Part shown: positions 9,717 through 20,537 of the stretch, one piece after another | Numbering within the stretch: the stretch's first letter is position 1 | Layout: each line of letters opens with the position of its first letter | Origin: Tahibacter amnicola | GTDB lineage: Bacteria > Pseudomonadota > Gammaproteobacteria > Xanthomonadales > Rhodanobacteraceae | Assembly: GCF_025398735.1 (NCBI RefSeq) | Contig: NZ_CP104694.1 | Span: forward strand, 5,979,465 to 6,043,464 | Reading direction: 5' to 3' | DNA length: 64,000 nucleotides | The notes under the pieces: model-generated | Databases searched by the model: none | Seen by the model: the letters and a program-made list of their open reading frames with translations, nothing else | What the model was told of the DNA's origin: nothing | Program-made: the position numbers and the translations under genes

Positions 9717-10988
9717 ATGGCTACCGCAACGGCAACCAGCAAGATGACGGCAGCGCAGAAGGGTCGCGCGCGCGCCGAGGTCAGCCAACTGCAGACATTT
9801 GTCTGGGTCGGTGTGGACAAGCGTGGCTCGAAGATCAAGGGCGAGTACGCGGCCAAGAACGCCAGCATGGTCAAGGCCGAGCTGCGCCGCCAGGGCATCA
9901 ATCCGCAGTCGGTCAAGACCAAGCCCAAGGCGCTTTTCGGCTCCAGTGGCCGCACCATCTCGGCGCGCGAAATCGCCGTGTTCAGCCGCCAGATCGCCGT
10001 CATGATGACCGCCGGTGTTCCGCTGGTGCAGGGCTTCGACATCATCGCGGGCGGCCAGTCGAACCCGCGCATGAAAAACATGCTGCTGGCCATCAAGACC
10101 GATATCGAAGGCGGTTCCACGTTGTATGAAGCACTCGGCAAGTTCCCGGTGCAGTTCGATGAACTCTATTGCAACCTGGTCAAGGCGGGCGAGTCGGCCG
10201 GTGTGCTCGACACGGTGCTCGACACCGTCGCCAACTACAAAGAGAACATCGAAGCCCTGAAGGGCAAGATCAAGAAAGCCCTGTTCTATCCGGCACTGGT
10301 TATCGCAGTCGCCATTCTCGTGTCGTCGATCCTGCTGATCTTCGTGGTTCCGCAGTTTGAAGCGGTCTTCGCCAATTTCGGCGCGGAACTGCCGGCATTC
10401 ACGCAGATGATCGTCAACGCGTCGAAATTCATGACGACCTATTGGTGGGCCGCCCTGCTCATAGCAGGCGGCACCGTCGGCGGCCTGATCATGCTGTACA
10501 AGCGCTCCAAGCCGTTCTCCCGCTTCATGGCGCGCGCCGTGCTCAAGCTGCCGGTCATCGGACAGATCCTGCACCAGTCCGCGGTGGCCCGCTTCGCCCG
10601 CACCCTGGGCGTCACCTTCCGCGCCGGCGTGCCACTGGTCGAAGCACTGGACTCCGTCGCTGGCGCCACCGGCAGTCCGGTCTACAACGAAGCGGTCAAG
10701 CGGATCCGCGAGGACGTTGCCATCGGCCACCAGCTGCAGCTGGCGATGCGCCAGGTCAACCTGTTCCCGAACATGGTCGTGCAGATGGTCGCGATCGGCG
10801 AGGAATCCGGTGCCCTCGACACAATGCTCTTCAAGGTCGCCGACTTCTACGAACAGGAAGTCAACAACGCCGTCGACGCACTGTCCAGTCTGCTCGAACC
10901 GTTCATCATGGTGATCATCGGCACACTCGTCGGCGGCATGGTCGTCGGCATGTACCTGCCGATTTTCAAACTCGCCTCCGTCGTCTGA
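9717..10988 (+). CDS. pilC: Type IV pilus inner-membrane platform protein PilC
   Basis: 423 residues with the two repeated T2SSF/GspF-type helical domains (about residues 85-210 and 290-410), each followed by hydrophobic segments; total length matches PilC. It forms the inner-membrane base on which PilB acts during pilin polymerisation. The N-terminal ~70 residues are soluble, with a VWVGVDKRGSKIKGEY stretch typical of the family. It lies between pilB (6-base gap) and pilD (5-base gap), so the three form one operon. Confidence 0.95.
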   Translation: MATATATSKMTAAQKGRARAEVSQLQTFVWVGVDKRGSKIKGEYAAKNASMVKAELRRQGINPQSVKTKPKALFGSSGRTISAREIAVFSRQIAVMMTAGVPLVQGFDIIAGGQSNPRMKNMLLAIKTDIEGGSTLYEALGKFPVQFDELYCNLVKAGESAGVLDTVLDTVANYKENIEALKGKIKKALFYPALVIAVAILVSSILLIFVVPQFEAVFANFGAELPAFTQMIVNASKFMTTYWWAALLIAGGTVGGLIMLYKRSKPFSRFMARAVLKLPVIGQILHQSAVARFARTLGVTFRAGVPLVEALDSVAGATGSPVYNEAVKRIREDVAIGHQLQLAMRQVNLFPNMVVQMVAIGEESGALDTMLFKVADFYEQEVNNAVDALSSLLEPFIMVIIGTLVGGMVVGMYLPIFKLASVV

Positions 10989-10993
10989 TCGAC

Positions 10994-11932
10994 GTGGGGG
11001 ATCTGTATCTGGAAGGCTGGCCACTGCTTGCGGTGGCCAGCTTGTTCGGGCTTATCGTCGGCAGCTTCCTCAACGTCGTGATCCTGCGGCTGCCGCCGCG
11101 GCTGATGCACGAATGGCGTGCCCAGAGTCGCGAATTCCTGGGGCTGGGCACCGCCCCTGCCGAAGCGCAGCCATCGTCCGAGGCGACCACCACCCCGGAT
11201 CCGTCGGCAAGCGATAACAGCCCGGCACCGGCGGAAACGCCACCGCCAGACATCGTGTTCGTCTCGTCGCATTGCCCGGTCTGCAAGCACGCGCTGTCGC
11301 CGCTGGACAATATCCCCCTGGTCAGCTGGCTGGTGCTGGGCGGGCGATGCCGCTACTGCAAGACGCCGATCTCCATTCAATACCCGCTGATCGAAGCGCT
11401 GAGTGCATTCGCTGCCTTCGTCGTCGTGTGGCAGTTCGGCTTCACGCTGCAGGCCGCTGCCGCGCTAGCGCTGACCTTCTGCCTCATTGCGCTGGCCGGG
11501 ATCGACTTCCACACCCAGCTATTGCCGGACAACATCACCGTTCCCCTGCTGTGGGTCGGCCTGCTGCTCTCGCTCATTCCCGTCTTTGCGACGCCTTCCA
11601 GCGCCATCCTGGGCGCGGTGATCGGCTATCTGAGCCTGTGGTCCGTGTATTGGGCGTTCAAGCTCCTGACCGGCAAGGAAGGGATGGGCTATGGCGACTT
11701 CAAGCTGCTCGCGGCCCTGGGCGCCTGGCTGGGGCCGGTAAGCCTGCTGCCAATCATCCTGATCTCCTCGCTGGTCGGTGCCATCCTGGGCATGCTCATC
11801 CTCTACTTCCGGGGCCAGGACCGCTCGACGCCGATTCCCTTCGGGCCCTTCATTGCCATCGCCGGATGGATCTACCTGGTCGCCGGCCAGCGGCTGACGG
11901 CAACGTTCCTGCAGTACGGCCCGACATGGTGA
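10994..11932 (+). CDS. pilD: Prepilin peptidase / N-methyltransferase PilD
   Basis: GTG start at 10994, five bases after pilC, giving 312 residues. It cleaves the type IV prepilin leader and N-methylates the new first residue in the inner membrane. The GSFLNVVILRLP N-terminal motif is present. The cytoplasmic domain has the two CxxC pairs (CPVC and CRYC), and the aspartic protease residues sit in GIDFHTQLLPD and GYGDFK. Between the first helix and the zinc pairs is a Ser/Thr/Pro-rich stretch of about 30 residues, which makes that loop longer than I expect for PilD. The stop overlaps coaE by 7 bases. Confidence 0.95.
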   Translation: MGDLYLEGWPLLAVASLFGLIVGSFLNVVILRLPPRLMHEWRAQSREFLGLGTAPAEAQPSSEATTTPDPSASDNSPAPAETPPPDIVFVSSHCPVCKHALSPLDNIPLVSWLVLGGRCRYCKTPISIQYPLIEALSAFAAFVVVWQFGFTLQAAAALALTFCLIALAGIDFHTQLLPDNITVPLLWVGLLLSLIPVFATPSSAILGAVIGYLSLWSVYWAFKLLTGKEGMGYGDFKLLAALGAWLGPVSLLPIILISSLVGAILGMLILYFRGQDRSTPIPFGPFIAIAGWIYLVAGQRLTATFLQYGPTW

Positions 11933-12576
11933 ATGGTGGCGCAGCCACTGCGCCACGCCGGTTCGTCGTGGCGGTGACCGGTGGCATTGCCTGCGGCAAA
12001 ACAGCCGTCACCGATGCCTTTGTGCGTCGCGGGGTGAACTGCTACGACGCCGATGCGGCTGCACGCGCGGTCGTCGCACCGGGGCAGGCGGCCCTGGCGC
12101 AGATCGCGGAGCGCTTCGGCCCCCTGATGCTCGCAGCCGATGGCACGCTCGATCGGGCGGCGCTGCGTCGGCACGTGTTCTCCGACACCGATGCCCGGCG
12201 CGATCTGGAGGCCATCATCCATCCGCAAGTGCGCCGTTGGCTGCGTGAGCATGTTGACCGCGACGGCGGGCTTTACAGTCTGCTCGCCATTCCGCTCCTC
12301 GCCGAAACCTGGCCGGCCTATGCCTGGGCCGACCGGGTGCTGGTCGTCGACGCCGACCCCCAGCTCCAGCTGGCGCGGCTGCTGGCGCGTGACGCCATCA
12401 CGCCGGAACTCGCGCGCCAGATGATTAAAGCCCAGGCGACACGCGAGCAAAGGCTGGCCATCGCCAACGATGTCATCGAGAACAGCGGCTCTCTGGAGCA
12501 GCTCGACGAGGCGGTCGCAGCACTGCACCAGCGGTACTGCGAGCTGGCGGTTACGAAGCAGAAGACGGCGCCCTGA
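11926..12576 (+). CDS. coaE: Dephospho-CoA kinase
   Basis: 216 residues from ATG 11926, overlapping the pilD end in another frame. It phosphorylates the ribose 3'-OH of dephospho-CoA, the last step of CoA synthesis, in the cytoplasm. The P-loop GGIACGKT lies near residue 20, with the CoaE-typical DADAAAR motif after it and a lid region with basic residues. The pilD-coaE pairing is common in gammaproteobacteria. It ends 12 bases from the converging Nudix/ThiE gene. Confidence 0.93.
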   Translation: MVNGGAATAPRRFVVAVTGGIACGKTAVTDAFVRRGVNCYDADAAARAVVAPGQAALAQIAERFGPLMLAADGTLDRAALRRHVFSDTDARRDLEAIIHPQVRRWLREHVDRDGGLYSLLAIPLLAETWPAYAWADRVLVVDADPQLQLARLLARDAITPELARQMIKAQATREQRLAIANDVIENSGSLEQLDEAVAALHQRYCELAVTKQKTAP

Positions 12577-12588
12577 GGGCGGCAGGGA

Positions 12589-13554
12589 TCAGAAACCGGA
12601 AATACCGGCGATGCCCTGGCCACCGTACCGGCGGGCGGATTCCAGGTCGTCCAGATGCATTCCGCCCAGGGCGTAGACCGGCATCAGGCTCTGCGCGCAC
12701 AGCGCCTCGAACTGCGCCCACCCGAGGGGAGCGGCATCCGGATGGCTGGGCGTGTATCGCACCGGTCCAAGCACCGCGAAGTCGACGCCTAGTTCCCGGG
12801 CCGCTGTCAGTTCGGCAGTATCGTGGCACGAGGCGCCTACCAGGAAGCGCGACGGCAGCGGTCGCTCCTTGCAGGATTTCAGCTGGGCCGAAGTCAGGTG
12901 GACGCCATCGAGCCCCAGCGATTCGGCCAGATCGATGCGGCTGTTGATCAACAGCCTTCCCCCCGCCGCACGCACATGGCGCTGGGCGACCTCGGCCAGC
13001 GCCGCCAGGGCGCTTTCATCATAGCCCTTGGCGCGAAGCTGGATCAGGCGGATGCCGCGCTCCAGCGCAGCGTCGATCTGGGCGACAGCCGCTTCGATGT
13101 CCGCGGCCGGCTGTGGGGTGATCCAGTAACGATCCGGCAGGCGCAGGGCGTTGATGACCGGGTGATCCGCGGGCGGCATCTCGTGAATGTCCAGCGCGGC
13201 CGTCGGTACCCATTTCAGCGGCTGGCCCTCGCAGGAGCGGGGTTCGCCGTGGAATTCCCGGACCCGGTAGACATCGAGCAGGATGGATTTTCCGGGGTAA
13301 TGCCAGGGGATGCGGATCAGGGATTCCGCCGTTCCGATTTCCACCCCGATCTCTTCGAGAATCTCGCGACGGAGCGCCTGCAGGGGCGGCTCGTCGGGCT
13401 CCACCTTGCCGCCCGGAAACTCCCAATAGCCAGCCAGGTGCTTGCCGACAGGTCGCTGAGCCAGCAACACGCGCCCCTCGGCGTCCACCAGGGCGGCGGC
13501 GACCACATGAATCATCGGCGTCGTCATCGTGAGCGCTGGATCCTGTGCAGTCAT
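12589..13554 (-). CDS. MutT-type Nudix hydrolase fused to ThiE/TenI-like domain
   Basis: 321 residues from ATG 13554-13552; ATGs at 13527 and 13515 are possible alternatives. Residues ~15-140 are a MutT-like Nudix domain with box GKVEPDEPPLQALRREILEEIG, expected to remove oxidised nucleotides such as 8-oxo-dGTP. Residues ~145-320 form a TIM barrel like thiamine-phosphate synthase/TenI, with LIQLRAKG, GVHLTS and LGPVRYTPSH stretches. This fusion is known beside secA in gammaproteobacteria, and the barrel is usually thought not to be the housekeeping ThiE. It sits downstream of secA across a 111-base gap that holds a strong hairpin. Confidence 0.88.
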   Translation of the reverse strand: MTAQDPALTMTTPMIHVVAAALVDAEGRVLLAQRPVGKHLAGYWEFPGGKVEPDEPPLQALRREILEEIGVEIGTAESLIRIPWHYPGKSILLDVYRVREFHGEPRSCEGQPLKWVPTAALDIHEMPPADHPVINALRLPDRYWITPQPAADIEAAVAQIDAALERGIRLIQLRAKGYDESALAALAEVAQRHVRAAGGRLLINSRIDLAESLGLDGVHLTSAQLKSCKERPLPSRFLVGASCHDTAELTAARELGVDFAVLGPVRYTPSHPDAAPLGWAQFEALCAQSLMPVYALGGMHLDDLESARRYGGQGIAGISGF

Positions 13555-13605
13555 CAGACGACCCGCCGGGACGGCCGGGCACCAATGCCGCCATCGCACC
13601 GCGGC

Positions 13606-13631
13606 CCCGGCGCGGCGGACGCCGCGCGGGG
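13606..13631 (-). terminator. Stem-loop downstream of secA
   Basis: Arms GCGCGGCG (13610-13617) and CGCCGCGC (13620-13627) pair perfectly around a 2-base centre and, after one mismatch, extend by three more C:G pairs. It lies 35 bases after the secA stop. No T-run follows on the minus strand, so it may only slow transcription or protect the 3' end. Confidence 0.4.
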
Positions 13632-13665
13632 CATGGGCAACCGGGAACTCAAGCCAGGTCGACCG

Positions 13666-16389
<2,724 letters not shown>

Positions 16390-16600
16390 GGAAATCCAGT
16401 CGCTCAGAAAAGGTGAAAGCACCCGCGCGGTCGCATGAGACCCCGCCGGGACGCTCGGGAAGACCGACGATGATAAGCCGCCAGCCGTGTTCGGAAAAGG
16501 ATGGTGGGTCGCCGGTGGGCCGATTCAAGTGGCCGGGGCGTCGCGCGTGCCAGGACGGCAGAGGCAGGATGGGCCGCGGCTCGACCGGCCGGCGGCCAGA

Positions 16601-16624
16601 CCGGACCGTCTGTCGACGGCCCGG
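16601..16624 (-). terminator. Stem-loop downstream of the M23 peptidase gene
   Basis: Arms CCGGACCGTC (16601-16610) and GACGGCCCGG (16615-16624) form a 10-bp stem with one wobble and a 4-base loop, 12 bases after the peptidase stop. There is no T-tract, so termination is uncertain. The rest of the gap to secA (16390-16636) shows only GC-rich sequence with no gene I can support. Confidence 0.4.
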
Positions 16625-16636
16625 CCGGAACGTGGA

Positions 16637-17575
16637 TCAACCTTTGCGCTGGCTACGCACGTACGCGATGGGATTGACCGCGCGACCGTTGAGCCAGACT
16701 TCAAAATGCACATGAGAACCGGTGGACCGGCCCGTCGAACCGACCTTGGCAATCACGTCGCCTACGCGGACGCGCTGGCCGACTGCGGCGATATTGCGCG
16801 AATTGTGGGCATAACGCGTCATGTAGCCGTTGCCGTGGTCGACCTCGACCACATTGCCGTAGCCCGGGCGCTGGCCGGACCAGCTCACTACACCCTCGGC
16901 GACCGAGTGGATGTCCGCCCCGGCGGCGGCGTCGAAGTCGATACCGGAATGGAAGGCACTGGCGCCGCTGAACGGGTCGGGGCGGCCACCAAAATACGAG
17001 GAGATATAGCCGGATTCGACCGGCATGCCGCTGGGCAGGAGATCCGACTCGACCTTGCGGTCCAGCAACAGGTTTTCGAGGACTTCCAGCTGGGCCTGCT
17101 GACGCGAGAAGCGGTCACGCAGTTCGTCGATGGAGCCTTCCAGGGCGGGTGCGCTGGCGTGGCCGATCGGCAGGTTTTCTTCCGGGCCACCGACGCTGGG
17201 CGCTTCGGCGAAATTGAACTCTCCGTCGTCGAGCTTGCCGGCACGGGTAAGGCGTTCGCCCAGGGCGTTGAGCCGGGTCGCGTGGGCCTGCAGCTCGCCC
17301 AGCTTGACCGCCAGCGCATCGAGATCGCGCTGCGTCTTGATCTTGACCTGCTCGAGTTCCTTGAGCTGCGTGGCCGTGGCGTCACGCAGATCCTGCACTT
17401 CTGCCAGGGCGCGGCTCTTCGGGCCGGCGATGGTATAGGCCACGCTCACGCCGAGCAGGGCACAGGCAATCGCGGCGGTGCCGAGTGCCGCGGCACACTT
17501 GATTCGGGTCCGCCAGCAGCCGAGATCGATAGATTTCGGTACGGCGTGCGGCTTCGCGACGATTATGATGTTCAT
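16637..17575 (-). CDS. Membrane-anchored M23 (LytM) zinc metallopeptidase
   Basis: 312 residues from ATG 17575-17573. One hydrophobic helix lies near residues 25-50, followed by a coiled-coil stretch (~60-160) rich in Glu/Gln/Leu, then a LytM domain. Zinc ligands are visible: His209 and Asp213 in HSGIDFD, and the His288-x-His290 of SHVHFE. So unlike EnvC/NlpD it looks catalytically competent, probably cutting peptidoglycan cross-links in the periplasm. Its place between dciA/lpxC and secA is conserved in Pseudomonas-type genomes. Its start is 28 bases from the divergent dciA start. Confidence 0.88.
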   Translation of the reverse strand: MNIIIVAKPHAVPKSIDLGCWRTRIKCAAALGTAAIACALLGVSVAYTIAGPKSRALAEVQDLRDATATQLKELEQVKIKTQRDLDALAVKLGELQAHATRLNALGERLTRAGKLDDGEFNFAEAPSVGGPEENLPIGHASAPALEGSIDELRDRFSRQQAQLEVLENLLLDRKVESDLLPSGMPVESGYISSYFGGRPDPFSGASAFHSGIDFDAAAGADIHSVAEGVVSWSGQRPGYGNVVEVDHGNGYMTRYAHNSRNIAAVGQRVRVGDVIAKVGSTGRSTGSHVHFEVWLNGRAVNPIAYVRSQRKG

Positions 17576-17603
17576 GCCCAATTCGTTCTGCCTGGTTTCC
17601 GTG

Positions 17604-18059
17604 ATGCAAGCAAAAAAACCCGCTTCCGCACGACGCTCCACGGATGGCCTGAAAGCCATCGGGGAGACGTCCCCTGTCGCTGCCCTCATCGAGCGCGCGC
17701 GAGCACTGGAAGCGCTGGATCTTCGATTGCGCCTGACACTTCCCCCGGCCATCCGCCCGCATTGCTGCCTGGCCGACGCCCGTTCCGGTCGTGTTGTTTT
17801 TCTGGCGAACACCTCGACGTGGGCGGCGAAGCTTCGGCTTCACCAGGCGCCCATCCTTGCCGAGGCGCAAAAAGCGCTGGGCAAGCCGTTCAAGACATTC
17901 ACCGTCAAAGTGGCACCCTTGCCGTCCGTTCCCCCGGAACCGTCAAGGCGGAAGCCGCTTTCCCGCACCACTGCCGAGCATCTGAGCAAGGCGGCGGTCA
18001 CACTGGCAGACCCGGAATTACGGGCCCTATTTCTACGTATGGCATCCCTTGCCGAGTAG
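17604..18059 (+). CDS. dciA: DciA-like replicative helicase loader (DUF721)
   Basis: 151 residues from ATG 17604. The body (residues ~20-100) matches the DUF721 fold in outline: an N-terminal helical part, then short strands around HCCLADARSGRVVFLANTSTWAAKLR with the conserved W-A-K-L-R core. A disordered, Pro/Ser/Arg-rich linker and a short C-terminal helix follow. DciA loads DnaB in bacteria that lack DnaC. The position between lpxC and secA matches the locus in Pseudomonas, which supports the call. It is the only rightward gene in this section and converges on lpxC. Confidence 0.8.
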   Translation: MQAKKPASARRSTDGLKAIGETSPVAALIERARALEALDLRLRLTLPPAIRPHCCLADARSGRVVFLANTSTWAAKLRLHQAPILAEAQKALGKPFKTFTVKVAPLPSVPPEPSRRKPLSRTTAEHLSKAAVTLADPELRALFLRMASLAE

Positions 18060-18085
18060 TTTTTGTTTCCTTTACGTACCAGAAC

Positions 18086-18110
18086 CCTGCGGCGTGGCTG
18101 CCGCCGCAGG
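18086..18110. terminator. Stem-loop between converging dciA and lpxC
   Basis: CCTGCGGCG (18086-18094) and CGCCGCAGG (18102-18110) pair perfectly over 9 bp with a 7-base loop, placed between the two stops. Neither side has a good T-run, but position and strength fit a shared terminator. Confidence 0.55.
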
Positions 18111-18116
18111 TGACTC

Positions 18117-19028
18117 CTACAGCGCCTGGGCAGGGTGGGCGTAGGAAATCGGCGCTGTGGCAGGATCGTCGAAGCAGACTTCCTCCCACGCCGATACATC
18201 GGCAAGCAGCGTACGAAGCAGCTGGTTGTTCAATTGGTGTCCCGACTTGTGGCCGTAGAACGCGCCAATAAGGCTGTGTCCGAGCAGATACAGGTCGCCG
18301 ATCGCGTCGAGGATCTTGTGTTTGACGAATTCGTCCTCGTAGCGCAGACCGTCTTCGTTGAGCACCCGATAATCGTCGAGGACGATGGCGTTGTCCATCG
18401 ACCCACCGAGAACCAGGTTCCGTTCCCGCAACATTTCGATGTCGCGCATAAACCCGAAGGTACGGGCACGCGAGACTTCCTTCACAAAAGAGGTGGTCGA
18501 GAAGTCGATCTCGGCGACCGACGTCTTCTTGGTGAAGATCGGATGGTTGAAATCGATGGAGAAGCCGACCTTGAAGCCGTCGAACGGCTCGAAGCGGGCC
18601 CACTTGTCGCCATCCTGGACCTTGACCGGCTTCTTGATGCGGATGAACCGCTTGGCCTTGGACTGTTCTTCAATCCCTGCCGACTGGAGCAGGAAGACGA
18701 ACGGACCGGCACTGCCGTCCATGATGGGCACTTCCGACGCCGACAGATCGACATAGGCGTTGTCGATGCCCAGTCCCGCCATCGCGGACAGCAGATGTTC
18801 GACTGTCGATACGCGTGTCGTTCCCTTGGTCAGGGTGCTGGACAGGCTGGTGTCACCGACATTCTCGGCACGGGCATGGATTTCCACGGGATCGGTCAGG
18901 TCGACCCGGCGGAAAACAATGCCGGTGTCCACCGCCGCCGGACGAAGGGTCATGTAGACCTTTTCGCCGGTGTGGATGCCTACGCCCGTCGCTCGAATGA
19001 CGTTCTTGAGCGTGCGTTGTCTGATCAT
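18117..19028 (-). CDS. lpxC: UDP-3-O-acyl-N-acetylglucosamine deacetylase LpxC
   Basis: 303 residues, the normal LpxC length. This zinc enzyme carries out the first committed step of lipid A synthesis. It shows the [16 protein letters not shown] motif with a zinc His, the [15 protein letters not shown] motif with the second His and Asp, and GHKSGH near the C-terminus. It lies downstream of ftsZ but has its own promoter-like site and is separated by a strong terminator, so it is probably a separate transcript. Confidence 0.97.
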   Translation of the reverse strand: MIRQRTLKNVIRATGVGIHTGEKVYMTLRPAAVDTGIVFRRVDLTDPVEIHARAENVGDTSLSSTLTKGTTRVSTVEHLLSAMAGLGIDNAYVDLSASEVPIMDGSAGPFVFLLQSAGIEEQSKAKRFIRIKKPVKVQDGDKWARFEPFDGFKVGFSIDFNHPIFTKKTSVAEIDFSTTSFVKEVSRARTFGFMRDIEMLRERNLVLGGSMDNAIVLDDYRVLNEDGLRYEDEFVKHKILDAIGDLYLLGHSLIGAFYGHKSGHQLNNQLLRTLLADVSAWEEVCFDDPATAPISYAHPAQAL

Positions 19029-19071
19029 TCTTTAGAGGTCCCCTGGGGCAGGAGCCAACAAAACGGTCCGG

Positions 19072-19100
19072 ATGCTAGCACAGGGCTTTATGACAGAAAA
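19072..19100 (-). promoter_or_regulatory. Probable extended -10 promoter of lpxC
   Basis: On the minus strand a TGC-TAGCAT element (-10 at 19077-19072) lies about 45 bases before the lpxC ATG. The -35 position, 17 bases upstream, is TTTTCT, a poor match, so the TG extension would matter. The site falls after the ftsZ terminator, as expected for an independent lpxC promoter. Confidence 0.4.
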
Positions 19101-19165
19101 GCAAAACGACGCGCCAGGCCCACAATCTGTTGCGTCAACGCAACACTACCTGTGACTTAGGGCAC

Positions 19166-19196
19166 AAAAAAGGCGGTGTGCAGACCGCACACCGCC
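19166..19196 (-). terminator. Intrinsic terminator after ftsZ
   Basis: Read on the minus strand, a perfect 10-bp stem (GGCGGTGTGC / GCACACCGCC, 19187-19196 and 19172-19181) with a 5-base loop is followed at once by six T (19171-19166). This is a textbook Rho-independent terminator, about 150 bases after the ftsZ stop, closing the dcw operon. Confidence 0.9.
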
Positions 19197-19289
19197 CACC
19201 AAAGGACAGAGTCAGGACGATGACGGCGCCTGTCGCCATCGCCGCGTTTTTGCGTTTTCCACGCCCGGCCGTCACGGACACGGTGCCGG

Positions 19290-19309
19290 CCGCATCCGGG
19301 AGGATGCGG
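19290..19309 (-). other. Extra stem-loop in the ftsZ 3' untranslated region
   Basis: CCGCATCC (19290-19297) and GGATGCGG (19302-19309) form a perfect 8-bp stem with a 4-base loop, 40 bases after the ftsZ stop and well before the terminator. A 12-bp GC palindrome (19322-19333) is nearer still to the stop. Possible mRNA-stability elements; no T-tract. Confidence 0.45.
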
Positions 19310-19349
19310 GTCGGGGCACTCGCCGCCGGCGGCTGGAGCCGTGGTTCGA

Positions 19350-20537
19350 TCAGTCCGCCTGGCGACGCAGGAAGGCCGGGATATCCAGGTAGTCCATGGC
19401 CGGTTCCGCAGCCGTCTGCGTTTCCGCCATCGTCACGTGGCGGGCCGCGGGACCGGCCACACGTGTCGCGGGCTGCTGCGCGTAGTCGACCACTTCGTTG
19501 CCGGTGCCGGTACGCAGCACCAGGCGCGGACGCACCGCCGCTTCTTCCTTGCGCACCACCTGCCGGGCGGCCGCACGGTTGAGGCCCGTCGCCACGACCG
19601 TCACGCGCACTTCGTCCTGGAGTTCCGGATCAAGCGCGGTGCCGATGACGACCGTGGCGTCCTCGCTGGCAAATCCGTGGATGACCTGGCCAATCTCGTC
19701 GAACTCGCGCATCGTGAGGTTCGGGCCGGCCGTGACGTTCACCAGGATGCCGCAGGCCCCGGCGAGGTTGACGTCTTCCAGCAGGGGGTTGTTGATCGCT
19801 GCTTCCGCGGCCGCGACCGCACGGTCGTCACCGCGCGCCGCGCCAGTGCCCATCATCGCCATGCCCATCTCGGACATGACCGTGCGCACGTCGGCGAAGT
19901 CGACGTTGATCAGGCCCGGGCGCGTAATCAGATCCGCAATGCCCTGCACCGCGCCCAGCAGCACGTCGTTGGCCTGCTTGAACGCTGACAGCAAGGTCAC
20001 GTCGCGCCCGAGCACCGTCAGCAGCTTTTCGTTCGGCACGGTGATCAGCGAGTCGACGTGCTGACTCAGATCCTCGATGCCCTTGAGCGCCACCTGCATG
20101 CGCCGGCGGCCTTCGAACGGGAAGGGCTTGGTCACCACCGCGACCGTCAGGATGCCCATTTCCTTGGCCAGCTGCGCCACCACGGGCGCGGCGCCCGTGC
20201 CAGTACCACCGCCCATGCCGGCGGTGATGAAGACCATGTCCGCACCCTGCAGCATCTCCACGATGCGCTCGCGGTCTTCCAGGGCGGCCTGGCGGCCGAC
20301 TTCCGGATTCGCGCCGGCCCCCAGGCCCTTGGTCACGTTGCCGCCCAGCTGCAGCGCCAGCTTCGCGCCGCTGTTCTTGATCGCCTGGGCGTCCGTGTTG
20401 GCACAGACAAAATCCACGCCCTCGACGTGCTGTTGAACCATGTGCGCCACGGCATTGCCACCGCCGCCGCCCACGCCGATCACCTTGATCACCGCATTGG
20501 GTGCCAGTCGTTCTACGAGTTCAAACATGTCTCCCAT
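19350..20537 (-). CDS. ftsZ: Cell division GTPase FtsZ
   Basis: 395 residues. The tubulin homologue that forms the division ring. GTP-binding loop T3 GGGTGTGAAP, the N-terminal GVGGGGGNAV loop and the T7-loop NVDFADVRT are complete. A variable linker (~320-380) leads to the conserved C-terminal peptide DYLDIPAFLRRQ, which binds FtsA and ZipA. A GGAGG ribosome site lies just before the ATG. It is the last dcw gene, separated from ftsA by an unusual 289-base hairpin-rich leader. Confidence 0.98.
   Translation of the reverse strand: MGDMFELVERLAPNAVIKVIGVGGGGGNAVAHMVQQHVEGVDFVCANTDAQAIKNSGAKLALQLGGNVTKGLGAGANPEVGRQAALEDRERIVEMLQGADMVFITAGMGGGTGTGAAPVVAQLAKEMGILTVAVVTKPFPFEGRRRMQVALKGIEDLSQHVDSLITVPNEKLLTVLGRDVTLLSAFKQANDVLLGAVQGIADLITRPGLINVDFADVRTVMSEMGMAMMGTGAARGDDRAVAAAEAAINNPLLEDVNLAGACGILVNVTAGPNLTMREFDEIGQVIHGFASEDATVVIGTALDPELQDEVRVTVVATGLNRAAARQVVRKEEAAVRPRLVLRTGTGNEVVDYAQQPATRVAGPAARHVTMAETQTAAEPAMDYLDIPAFLRRQAD

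Noticed and set aside
9015-11024. Long minus-strand frame opposite pilB and pilC
   Set aside because: Shadow of real pil genes; Asp/His/Gln-rich nonsense sequence.
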